From JBBSUQ01 sp964389755 (GTDB lineage: Bacteria > Bacteroidota > Bacteroidia > Flavobacteriales_D > Crocinitomicaceae): 64,000 nt of DNA. A program made the translations under genes and the position numbers. The stretch lies in NCBI GenBank assembly GCA_964389755.1, contig CAYMEW010000019.1:13327-77326 (forward strand), in the 5' to 3' direction. Positions 56,426-63,483 of this stretch are shown here, piece after piece; the stretch's first letter is position 1; each line of letters opens with the position of its first letter. Below the pieces are notes generated by a model. The model did not search any database, was not told the origin of the DNA, and saw only the letters and a list, made by a program, of their open reading frames with translations.

Positions 56426-56632
56426 TCAGCCACCATTCCGCCTGCGAACGAATTCGAGCCACCGGAAATAAAAAACGCCTGCGCCAGGGGTGCGGAAACG
56501 TTTTATCAGAGTGACCCTAAGAAGAGAAATATCTAACTTTTTTGCTTGCGCTGAAGCTTCAGCAAAGGCGCTGATGAAGGATTCGGAGCGGGTATTACAA
56601 CTATAAACGGTTGATACATATGAAGTTTTCAT
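56426..56632 (-). CDS. Possible small protein after attC site
   Basis: 68 residues from ATG 56632 (MKTSYVSTVYSCNTRSE). It ends in VRRRNGG. No family. The GC-richer composition compared with the flanks may mean it is not coding; a longer start at 56683 would begin inside the attC-like site. Confidence 0.3.
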   Translation of the reverse strand: MKTSYVSTVYSCNTRSESFISAFAEASAQAKKLDISLLRVTLIKRFRTPGAGVFYFRWLEFVRRRNGG

Positions 56633-56642
56633 GAAATTGGAG

Positions 56643-56695
56643 ACATAACGTTCCAGTATAAGCGGTCGTTTAATGCCGCTCATACATTGTTAGCC
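56643..56695 (-). repeat. attC-like recombination site
   Basis: Minus strand: R'' GGCTAAC (56695-56689), L'' GTATGAGCGG (56685-56676), loop, L' CCGCTTATAC (56665-56656), R' GTTATGT (56649-56643). L''/L' pair with one mismatch. TAACAAT..AGCGG..CCGCTTA..CGTTATG is the layout of typical short integron attC sites; R'' and R' each fit RYYYAAC/GTTRRRY with one mismatch. It overlaps the stop codon of the 199-residue gene, as attC sites often do. Confidence 0.65.
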
Positions 56696-57279
56696 GTTTT
56701 TTTTATTTCAATTATTTTTTTTGTTGAAGGATATGTGTATTCTCCCGGTTTATATTTTTTAGCTTTGCCATCGCCTCCGACCCTTATCCCTTCGTATTTT
56801 TCAAAGGTTGAGTTGAAGAATATAAAATCCTCATAATAAATTGTTCCCAAGTCAAAGCAAACTGGGTAGGGAGGGTTTTTACCTTGATCAATTTTTTGCA
56901 ACTCAACTCCGTCATTGATTTCTTCAAATGTAATGGGAATAATAATTGAGATATTCTGTTTTCTAAAGCCGTCATACAAATAAAGTTTTAAGTAAGCAGT
57001 TGGAGGGTGTTTAGCGTCCGTATATCCACAACTAACGCATCCATAGTCCAGAGAAACGGAATACACTTTAGTACTGTCATTATACTCCAACATACTTTTT
57101 TGCAATCGTGTTGAAGCGAACTCCTCATTTATAGTAATTTCCAGACTATCGAATTTATATTCACCACGGTAATTGCTATTAATTTTGAAGTCATACTGAA
57201 AGCTCCATGAACACCAGTCTTGTGCCTGTACACTCAAACTCAGGAAAAAGATGATAATAAAAAAAATATTTTTTTTCAT
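56680..57279 (-). CDS. Hypothetical exported protein (cassette gene)
   Basis: 199 residues with a signal peptide (MKKNIFFIIIFFLSLSVQAQ). The mature part has a Cys-containing segment (VSLDYGCVSCGYTDAKHP) and several strand segments. No family recognised. The stop lies within the attC-like site at 56643-56695. Confidence 0.62.
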   Translation of the reverse strand: MKKNIFFIIIFFLSLSVQAQDWCSWSFQYDFKINSNYRGEYKFDSLEITINEEFASTRLQKSMLEYNDSTKVYSVSLDYGCVSCGYTDAKHPPTAYLKLYLYDGFRKQNISIIIPITFEEINDGVELQKIDQGKNPPYPVCFDLGTIYYEDFIFFNSTFEKYEGIRVGGDGKAKKYKPGEYTYPSTKKIIEIKKTANNV

Positions 57280-57363
57280 GACACACGGTACATTGATAGT
57301 CCTATTTGGTTCATGTTTTCTAATTACAGCTGACGATTCAGCAATGAGCTGGCGCTTTAAAAG

Positions 57364-58059
57364 CTACTTTCCTGTCAGCCGAGACCACAGTTTACTGAAT
57401 GTATGATTGTTTTGTTTTGCACTGTACGCCCGCTTGCTTGTAAGTGTTGTTGTGGCTAGTTTTTTTATTTCTTTTCCGTCAAAGTCGATTTCATATTCTT
57501 CAGAGTTAAAGTCCAAAAGTTTTATCGAGTTCTCAGTTATTTCAACTTCTGGTCGTCCTTCCATATTTACCCAGATATCAGTTGCTGAAAAAGTCCATTT
57601 TACCTGTCCTGATTTGTCAATTCTGTGAATTCCGACTTCACCGCGAAGAAGATAGTCGTTTTCCAACTTATAAAACTCGAAAACTTCTGCTATATCCGGT
57701 TCAAGTTTCCAGTTCAGTTTAAGCTCATTCAAATCAATTGAAACAAAGTTCAGTCCTAAACTCAATATCAAATTGTCACTATCGATTTTTACTGACTGGC
57801 CATTCTCGTCAGCATGACTTTTTTGAAGATACGTGCTACCTTGTATTCCTGTCACGATACAAGTTCGTTTTATCTTTTCGTCCGTTAGATCGATTTTCAA
57901 TATCGAGTTACATTCTCCTTTTTCGGATAATTCAATCACGAAATCTTCTTCTTTCGGTTCAATCCTTTTCGTCTCGGAATGCCAGTTTTCACAAACCAAG
58001 TCAACTTTCCACTTGTCGTTAGAAAGAGTCAATTCTTGTATGTCATTTGAGTTCGTCAT
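57364..58059 (-). CDS. Hypothetical soluble protein (cassette gene)
   Basis: About 231 residues from ATG 58059. No signal is visible; the body is strand-rich (KWKVDLVCENW, KSHADENGQSVKIDSDNLILSLG, RPEVEITENSIKLLDFNSEEYEIDFDGKEIK). No family recognised. It is downstream of the palindrome at 58072-58207. Confidence 0.6.
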   Translation of the reverse strand: MTNSNDIQELTLSNDKWKVDLVCENWHSETKRIEPKEEDFVIELSEKGECNSILKIDLTDEKIKRTCIVTGIQGSTYLQKSHADENGQSVKIDSDNLILSLGLNFVSIDLNELKLNWKLEPDIAEVFEFYKLENDYLLRGEVGIHRIDKSGQVKWTFSATDIWVNMEGRPEVEITENSIKLLDFNSEEYEIDFDGKEIKKLATTTLTSKRAYSAKQNNHTFSKLWSRLTGK

Positions 58060-58071
58060 CTTTTCGTATAC

Positions 58072-58207
58072 CCACAAGTTGTTTGGCTATTATTTCAGCG
58101 TGGTTAAATCCGCAGGATTTGTACACCGTAAATCGAATATAGCAAATTTGCGAAGACTTTACGAGAGCAAAGTAAGAAGCAATGAACTATAGCCGGTGTT
58201 GTACGCT
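58072..58207 (-). repeat. attC-like imperfect palindrome
   Basis: In the minus direction it starts with TACAACACCGGCTATAG just after the stop of the 114-residue gene and ends with ATAGCCAAACAACTTGTGG ahead of the gene at 58059. The outer GTTGT/ACAA and the ATAGCC/GGCTAT arms are inverted repeats of each other. The central part is AT-rich and variable. Confidence 0.5.
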
Positions 58208-58213
58208 GGCGTT

Positions 58214-58558
58214 TTAATTCGGCCAGTCATATTCATTTTCGTTTTTGAATGGAACACCCATTTCGATTTCACTTATTTCTCCAAATTCCGACCGAAGCGT
58301 TAACCAATACGGTTCGTAAAAATAAGTTTGAAATGATTCATAAGTCTCAACTTCCCATTCAGTTGCTAATTCCGCAAAGATTTTATTTTTGACTATTTCG
58401 GTATCAATTCCGATTAGTTTTTGTCCACCGTAATTCAATTTCGGGTTTTTGGATACGATATAGGTCAATCGGTCATTTTCGTCTATCTGAAAAGTCAGAC
58501 GTAATTTCAATTTATTCCATTCCAGTTTTTGCTCATTCTCGTCATATTCATCCGTCAT
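58214..58558 (-). CDS. Hypothetical protein (cassette gene)
   Basis: 114 residues, acidic, soluble. Two Trp-bearing segments (ELATEWEVETYESFQTYFYEPYW) and an end in ENEYDWPN. No family recognised. The attC-like palindrome at 58072-58207 follows directly. Confidence 0.6.
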   Translation of the reverse strand: MTDEYDENEQKLEWNKLKLRLTFQIDENDRLTYIVSKNPKLNYGGQKLIGIDTEIVKNKIFAELATEWEVETYESFQTYFYEPYWLTLRSEFGEISEIEMGVPFKNENEYDWPN

Positions 58559-58668
58559 TATTCGTCAGGATTACCCAAAATTCTAAGAATATCTTTTCGA
58601 AACATTCCAAATTTTAAATTGTCAATTCCAATTTTAGGTTTTATCTCCTTAGTTCATTTTCGGTTACA

Positions 58669-58753
58669 TACAATGGTTTGGTGCATTGGGTTTGTATCGT
58701 TTCTAGTATATAGGGATATTTACGGCATAATACTTAGAGCATGCTATGCAGCT
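58669..58753 (-). repeat. Degenerate attC-like half-site
   Basis: The plus strand contains ACAATGGTTTGGTGCATTG at 58670-58688, matching the conserved AACGGTTTGG half of the other palindromes, between the gene at 58754 and that at 58558. The partner arm is not clear. Confidence 0.3.
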
Positions 58754-59515
58754 TTATTTTGATAAACCATAGTACTTCATGATATATTCCCATCCTTTGC
58801 CCCTTGGAATCGATGTTATCGTTGCCGTCCCATCTTCAGTAATAGTTTCATCCACAATATAATCGGGCATTTCAGACGACTGCCCTACGAAGAAGTGATA
58901 TATCATTCCCGAAATCACGAAAATGTACACTCTTATTCCCTCTTTGCTTCTGGCTTTTTTGGGTTGGGTTATTAATGCTTTCGGTAAGTATTTTCCATCA
59001 GTGAAACTTGAGAATACAATTGGATAATCCGTTGCTGACCTAGGATCATTTTCTAAAATCATTTTTCCAATAATTTCTTCGTGAGGACCTAGGTTCACTT
59101 CTTTGAAAAAGTCACGTTTTGAAATACTCGCTCTCCATAGAATGGATAAATGAAACAATTTAAATTGATTATAATCCAAATTGGAAGCTCTTGCGAATAA
59201 CGTTCCGCTTTGGGTTCTAAATGTTTCAATTGTAGGAGCTCTCGAATTCTGAATTCCCTTCCCGTATATGGCAAGGTTTCCATACGTTTCCAACTTGCCG
59301 ATAATATTATTATCGCATTCTTTGCAAAGTATCCCTGATTCATATTCGCCTTTTGGAAGTTTATATATTCGATCGTCCTTTTCAAAATGGTCTTTCGGGT
59401 TGAATTTTAAGAATCGATGATTTTCATCATATAATCCATCATACATAAATTCAGGAATTATATGAGATCTGCGTTGCAGCTGCTTCTGTTTTCCGCACAG
59501 TCTACATTCTTCCAT
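58754..59515 (-). CDS. HNH-like zinc-binding protein (cassette gene)
   Basis: 253 residues. CRLCG (residues 4-8), SHIIPEF (17-23) and LCKECD (64-69) form a C-x2-C...H...C-x2-C arrangement as in HNH-like nucleases, with His as the likely catalytic residue. The rest has no recognised motif. HNH-type proteins of this kind often belong to restriction, phage or mobile-element functions, but the nuclease role is inferred. The unusual R-R-S-H-I-I-P motif is typical of an uncharacterised family. Confidence 0.65.
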   Translation of the reverse strand: MEECRLCGKQKQLQRRSHIIPEFMYDGLYDENHRFLKFNPKDHFEKDDRIYKLPKGEYESGILCKECDNNIIGKLETYGNLAIYGKGIQNSRAPTIETFRTQSGTLFARASNLDYNQFKLFHLSILWRASISKRDFFKEVNLGPHEEIIGKMILENDPRSATDYPIVFSSFTDGKYLPKALITQPKKARSKEGIRVYIFVISGMIYHFFVGQSSEMPDYIVDETITEDGTATITSIPRGKGWEYIMKYYGLSK

Positions 59516-59532
59516 ACTCGGTTTTTAGTGGT

Positions 59533-59672
59533 ACATAACGGTTTGGGGCTTTGCGTTTGGCCGGTTTCGGAGCACAAAGTTTCAATTTATTACTAAAGTT
59601 TATTTGAGGCACAAAGCTACGAGTTTGTACGTCAGCCCGTCTGACGCGAAAACACGTGTTAGAGCCAGTTAT
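59533..59672 (-). repeat. attC-like palindrome after repeat-protein gene
   Basis: ATAAC on the minus strand (59672-59668) overlaps the stop of the restored repeat-protein gene; GTTAT (59539-59535) lies 17 bases before the HNH-like gene start. The plus-strand arm reads ATAACGGTTTGGGGC, the same half-site as at 55190 and 58673. Confidence 0.5.
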
Positions 59673-60003
59673 TTTTTACATTTTCCCCAGCCGACAACAT
59701 AGGTTCCGTCAGGATTCATTTTATAACCGCCATATGCACACCACAGACATAAGTTCCATTAGAATTCATCTTATAACTGTCATATGCACCACCACAGATA
59801 TAAGTTCCGTCAGGATTCATTTTGTAACTGTCATATGCACCACCACAGATATAAGTTCCATTGGGATTTATCTTAAAACTGTTATAGCAACCACCTACAA
59901 CGTATGTTTCATCAGGATTCGTCTTGTAGCTATCATATTCTCCATAGCTAATGATACAGTTGAGCAGCAAACTAAACAATATAAGTATTTCTTTTATGTT
60001 CAT
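59669..60003 (-). pseudogene. Exported Gly/Tyr/Asn repeat protein, one-base frameshift
   Basis: A signal peptide (MNIKEILILFSLLLNC) precedes four 17- to 18-residue repeats of the form Y-D-S-Y-K-M-N-P-D-G-T-Y-I-C-G-G-A, encoded by near-identical DNA. The reading frame then breaks to VHMAVIK-stop at 59716 because one base is missing in the last repeat (plus GCACACC at 59736-59742, other copies GCACCACC). With it restored the frame continues as AYGGYKMNPDG..YVVGWGKCKK to 59669. The repeat resembles beta-flower/MORN-like strand-turn repeats; function unknown. Confidence 0.65.
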
Positions 60004-60158
60004 TTCTTTTGATGTTTAGATAATTAACTCTAAACTATTCATAGACGAATATAATCAAGATTTTTGTTTTTAAGCGGCAATTCAAAAAACTGAATTACAG
60101 AGAATAAGCCTAAAAATATTTTCCGTATCTCGTCGATACGTGCAGTGGATAAAACGCT

Positions 60159-60698
60159 TCAATCCGCCTGCGGCCGATTGTAATGCAGTTGGGTCAATCC
60201 CGTTTCAAATGTTTTGACCTCGATAAATTCAAGTGTTTGTTCCGGTCGTCCATCTTTAAAAAGCCTAGTTCCATTACCTAATAAAACTGGGATAACCGAA
60301 ATTATAAACTCATCTACTAAGTCGTGTTTCAATAGTTCATTTATTACTTCTGCACCACCGTCACAATAAATGTTTTTTCCTTTTTCAGACTTTAATTGTT
60401 TAACTAACTCGGTTATGTTTCCAGTATAGAAAATCGTTCTGCCGACCTGCGGTCTTTCAGTTCTTGTTATAACATAAATATCTCGTTTCCCGTTATCATA
60501 ATGAGATAAACCAATTTCTTTAAGTACATAATCATAGGTTCTTCTACCAATAATTAATGTGTCAATTGTTTTGGTAAATTCTACATAACCATAGTCTTCG
60601 CCTTCCTTTTCAACGAGTTTTAAGAAACTAAGATCGTCATTTGGTTTTGCAATGTACCCGTCTAAGCTCATAGCAATGAAAAGTGATATTTTCCGCAT
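60159..60698 (-). CDS. Dihydrofolate-reductase-family protein (RibD-C-like)
   Basis: 179 residues. KISLFIAMSLDGYIAKPNDD, IDTLIIGRRTYDYVL and IYCDGGAEVINELLKHDLVDEFIISVIPVLLGNGTRLF are the RibD C-terminal/DHFR-like family signature. Members bind NADPH and are used as alternate reductases; trimethoprim resistance cannot be inferred. It follows the AraC regulator in the same direction by 74 bases. Confidence 0.86.
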   Translation of the reverse strand: MRKISLFIAMSLDGYIAKPNDDLSFLKLVEKEGEDYGYVEFTKTIDTLIIGRRTYDYVLKEIGLSHYDNGKRDIYVITRTERPQVGRTIFYTGNITELVKQLKSEKGKNIYCDGGAEVINELLKHDLVDEFIISVIPVLLGNGTRLFKDGRPEQTLEFIEVKTFETGLTQLHYNRPQAD

Positions 60699-60772
60699 TT
60701 TTTTTTAATTTTTAGTGTTTCAGCAAAATTACTTTTAGACGATCGGTCGTGCTTTGTAAAAATGCGACAAAC

Positions 60773-61507
60773 TCAAAGTAGTGAAGGCGAAAGACCAGTT
60801 TTTTGCTTGATTTCATTACTAAGATGAGAATGGTCATTATAGCCGCATTCAAATGCAATATCTAATAAGCTTCGGCTCTGACTTGAATTTTTTATTAAAC
60901 TCAAAGCATTCTGAAAACGAATAATATTTGAATATTCTTTTGGTGATAATCCGATGAGCTTTTTAAAATTTCGCTCCAATTGTCTTACCGTAGTGAAATT
61001 TCGTTTTGCTAGTTCGGAAATACTGATTTGTCCGTTTGTTGAGTGTATAACGTTGATAACTGATTGCAATGGTTTGTTTTTGCTTTTCATTCTCTCTGAA
61101 AAGAAATGGTCAAAATAATTGAATGGGTTGTCAAATATTCTATCAATATTAAATGAATTGAATTTTTCAAATTCAACGGTGTTATTAGTCAACTCATTTT
61201 GTGAGACGTATTTATAGAAATTTGCAAAAGTTGCAGGTTTTAGACAAGCACCTATTAAATGTGTATCTGTATCAATTAAGCTGTCTTTGAATGAGGTCAT
61301 TGCACCAACAACGTAAGTTTTCCCAAACTCCATTAAAACCGAGCCATTGTCAGTCAAACAAGTGTCTCCCAAATTCATTAATATACCAGCGCATCCATCT
61401 GGAAAAACTCGTTCCCACTGTCTTTCCAGCTCGTTTCCTTTCAGTTCCCAATAAAAATGAATATAGGGTTCTAATTCTTTGTAAGGTTTTACTTTGTTAT
61501 ACTTCAT
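60773..61507 (-). CDS. AraC-family transcriptional regulator
   Basis: 244 residues. An N-terminal sensor-like domain (PYIHFYWELKGNELERQWERVFPDGCAGILMNLGD), then two C-terminal helix-turn-helix units (ISISELAKRNFTTVRQLERNFKKLIGLSPKEYSNIIRFQNAL, LLDIAFECGYNDHSHLSNEIKQKTGLSPS). It may control the DHFR-like gene downstream. The ligand is unknown. Confidence 0.83.
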   Translation of the reverse strand: MKYNKVKPYKELEPYIHFYWELKGNELERQWERVFPDGCAGILMNLGDTCLTDNGSVLMEFGKTYVVGAMTSFKDSLIDTDTHLIGACLKPATFANFYKYVSQNELTNNTVEFEKFNSFNIDRIFDNPFNYFDHFFSERMKSKNKPLQSVINVIHSTNGQISISELAKRNFTTVRQLERNFKKLIGLSPKEYSNIIRFQNALSLIKNSSQSRSLLDIAFECGYNDHSHLSNEIKQKTGLSPSLL

Positions 61508-61749
61508 TGGTTTCTGTGCGGTCTGTTCTAAAATGCAATAACTTGTTAATTGACGAATATAACCAGTTTGGATGGTTTACAGAAATCTCTTCGAAAGAGA
61601 AGAATTTCAATAGAAGTGTGAGTGATGAGGGACGAAAAGAAAAGCGTTTATTATTCCGATATAGAGTCTGAAACTCAATAGGATTCGAACGACTTTGATT
61701 CGATAGGAAAACTTAATAAAACCAATGGTTTTCGGGAGATTTTGCTTCG

Positions 61750-61782
61750 CCACCCTCCTTAATCCTCCCTCGCAGGGAGGAG
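61750..61782. repeat. Bacteroidota-type CCTCC-rich interspersed repeat
   Basis: CCACCCTCCTTAATCCTCCC with a CTCCCT-CGC-AGGGAG hairpin. Such sequences recur between genes in many Bacteroidota genomes; only one copy is visible in this window. Confidence 0.4.
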
Positions 61783-61814
61783 ACAGAATCTCAGTTTCGA
61801 ACACGGATCCCACA

Positions 61815-61886
61815 CTCAATTCTCACACTCTTCCATGAAAAGAAAAAGCCATGAAAGGCAGAATGAGTTTGAGAGTGAGAATTGAG
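61815..61886. repeat. Long inverted repeat
   Basis: CTCAATTCTCACACTC (61815-61830) and GAGAGTGAGAATTGAG (61871-61886) pair over 16 bases with one mismatch around a 40-base spacer. Confidence 0.55.
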
Positions 61887-61893
61887 GGAAAAA

Positions 61894-61927
61894 GAAAAAG
61901 CGAACTACTGACGTAATTCGCTTTTTC
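61894..61927 (-). terminator. Bidirectional terminator
   Basis: GAAAAAGCGAA (61894-61904) and TTCGCTTTTTC (61917-61927) form a perfect 11-base stem with a 12-base loop and T-rich flanks on both strands. It follows the XRE gene in its direction. Confidence 0.7.
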
Positions 61928-61935
61928 TTTTTGTG

Positions 61936-61990
61936 ATCCCATCAGGATCGATACGGGATTTGAACCCGACAACTTCCCCGAGCGCAATGT
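61936..61990 (-). other. tRNA 3'-half-like sequence, possible attachment site
   Basis: On the minus strand a T arm (CGGG-TTCAAAT-CCCG) and a 3' acceptor-like TCGATCC follow a GCGC..GCGC arm. The rest of the cloverleaf cannot be built, so this is not a working tRNA. Mobile elements often duplicate the 3' end of the tRNA they enter. It is at the edge of the phage-like block. Confidence 0.35.
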
Positions 61991-62409
61991 CATGCGCGCA
62001 GACCATTAACCAGGCGTGGATACATATCCCCCACCCCGGGTAAGCTAATGGCCTTGTGAAAATTTGTCTGACGGCCGTTCGTTAAAGACGCCATGAGGGC
62101 CGCTCGCAAATGATTCACCTCTTCTTTCAGTTCCATGATCAATGCGTCGCGCCAAGGATTGGAGCCCGCATTTTCCGCCAGAGCCGGAATACGGAATTTC
62201 ATTTCTCCGTCGCCACTGATCAACCACTCAGGTGACACTGAAAACGCACGAATTATCGCCTGTAGTGTGCTTTTTCGTGGCGAAGTTTCACCGCTTTCCA
62301 ATCTGGATACGGATGCGGTCGTAGAACCAATTTCTTGTGCAAACTGCTGCTGGCTAATTCCGAGTGCAGTGCGCAACTCCTTAACTCTTTGATTTACTGT
62401 TTTTTCCAT
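61990..62409 (-). CDS. XRE-family repressor-like protein
   Basis: 139 residues. The helix-turn-helix is at about residues 8-62: VKELRTALGISQQQFAQEIGSTTASVSRLESGETSP, then STLQAIIRAFSVSPEWLISGDGEM. The C-terminal part lacks a visible Ser/Lys peptidase site, so it is a short repressor, not an S24-type. It is divergent from a rightward run of small genes, the layout of a phage or integrative-element switch. Its C-terminus runs into the tRNA-like sequence. Confidence 0.82.
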   Translation of the reverse strand: MEKTVNQRVKELRTALGISQQQFAQEIGSTTASVSRLESGETSPRKSTLQAIIRAFSVSPEWLISGDGEMKFRIPALAENAGSNPWRDALIMELKEEVNHLRAALMASLTNGRQTNFHKAISLPGVGDMYPRLVNGLRA

Positions 62410-62413
62410 AATT

Positions 62414-62452
62414 TTTGAAAAATAATTACATAAATATTTTTGTTGTTAACAA
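62414..62452 (+). promoter_or_regulatory. Consensus promoter with operator-like palindrome
   Basis: TTTG (62414-62417), 17 bases, TATTTTTG (62435-62442) fits the Bacteroidota -33/-7 pattern. TTGTTAACAA (62443-62452) is a perfect ten-base palindrome next to the -7 box, a good position for XRE binding. It points to the rightward gene run. Confidence 0.5.
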
Positions 62453-62542
62453 ATTAAATACATATACTTGCGTTATAATTATGAATGCAAATACAAACAT
62501 GCATAGACATTGTGTTACGAATATACATTAATTATACCAAAA

Positions 62543-62782
62543 ATGGAAAATTGTTTAAAACAAACGACTTCTGAAATTTTAAAGGAGCGTTTCAAAAAAG
62601 GAAAAGAAGCTGTTACTGAAAAGGGGCAAAATGAAGCTTTGTTCACTGAATTCGTGATAAGTAAGCGACCTGAGTACGGATCGCGGAAAGGGTTCGTTCG
62701 GATACAAAACACCTGGCGGGGCATGGCTGCGGACATCTGCCTTACTGAACTGATTGTCGAATTTAAAAACTCCCTGTCATGA
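62543..62782 (+). CDS. Small phage-like hypothetical protein
   Basis: 79 residues from ATG 62543 (MENCLKQTTSEILKERFKKG). An upstream start at 62510 is less likely. Basic N-terminal half and a hydrophobic-acidic end. No family. Its stop overlaps the next start (ATGA-type). Confidence 0.6.
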   Translation: MENCLKQTTSEILKERFKKGKEAVTEKGQNEALFTEFVISKRPEYGSRKGFVRIQNTWRGMAADICLTELIVEFKNSLS

Positions 62783-63300
62783 ACGAAATGATTCTTTTAG
62801 CGAGCGTACTCGCAATGGTGTTCTTCTTCCATTCCCGCGCCCGCAAGTTCGCGCAGGATGTAGATGTTTTAAAAGCACGAGTGAAGACACTCGAAAACTT
62901 CAGGGAAGTGCATTCTAAAGAAATTATGGGACTAATGCGAGCGAACAAAAAAGAGACGCCGCCAGACATGGGACCATTTATGAAAATGGCGGCAATGTCA
63001 ATGCTTCCGCTGATCGATGCTATTGAGGATACGATCCTTAAAAAGCAAATGCAGGACACTATCGATGAGTTTGTTCCAAACCAGCAGAAAGAAGAACAGC
63101 GGTTGATTGATCACTTCCTAAAACTAAAATCAGAACACTACCCATTTATGGTATCATATCACGCGGATTTCAAGCATAAAAATCGCCGCATAGAAGATAT
63201 TCGCCAGTTCTTCAAAAATCTTCGCGACGAATGCATTGCCGGGGAATTTTTTGAAAAAGCGAAACTCGTAGATCAATACATTGCCGATCAGCTTTCTTAA
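62779..63300 (+). CDS. Hypothetical membrane-anchored protein
   Basis: 173 residues. An N-terminal membrane segment (MILLASVLAMVFFFHS) precedes a charged, mostly helical body with MKMAAMSMLPLIDAIEDTILKKQMQ and a coiled-coil region. No family. It overlaps the previous gene by four bases and is part of the rightward run. Confidence 0.65.
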   Translation: MNEMILLASVLAMVFFFHSRARKFAQDVDVLKARVKTLENFREVHSKEIMGLMRANKKETPPDMGPFMKMAAMSMLPLIDAIEDTILKKQMQDTIDEFVPNQQKEEQRLIDHFLKLKSEHYPFMVSYHADFKHKNRRIEDIRQFFKNLRDECIAGEFFEKAKLVDQYIADQLS

Positions 63301-63303
63301 GTC

Positions 63304-63483
63304 ATGAAAACCACCACCCCACTCTACTGCAAGAAAACAAGCTACGCAAACGAGGAATTTGCACAATTGGACATTAAGCGGATCCGGATTAAATCGAGAC
63401 GAAAAACGATACCGATACGCGCATACAAATGCCATTGTGGGGCGTGGCATCTAACAAGTAAATCAAATAAATACATAACATGA
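63304..63483 (+). CDS. Short phage-type zinc-ribbon-like protein
   Basis: 59 residues from ATG 63304, shorter than many ORF cut-offs. The basic middle (RIRIKSRRKTIP) is followed by YKCHCGAWHLTSK, a C-x-C..W-H pattern often seen in small phage proteins. It ends in an ATGA overlap with the next gene. Confidence 0.62.
   Translation: MKTTTPLYCKKTSYANEEFAQLDIKRIRIKSRRKTIPIRAYKCHCGAWHLTSKSNKYIT

Larger units (their letters stand above)
61508..61989. other. Intergenic region between AraC and XRE genes
   Basis: 482 bases without a supported gene. It holds the CCTCC-rich repeat at 61750-61782, a long inverted repeat (61815-61886), a strong terminator (61894-61927), and a tRNA-like 3' half at about 61936-61990. 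ORFs of 70-126 residues here are in shadow frames or across the repeats and are not supported. Confidence 0.6.

Noticed and set aside
57280..57363. Possible attC between the 231- and 199-residue genes
   Set aside because: CAGCT..AGCTG symmetry is present but no AAC/GTT cores face each other.
61682..61700. GGATTCGAACGAC, tRNA-T-arm-like
   Set aside because: No matching stem or cloverleaf; chance match.
61607..61819. 70-residue minus-strand ORF
   Set aside because: It runs across the CCTCC-rich repeat (LSPPCEGGLRR) that gives such chance peptides in many Bacteroidota; not a gene.
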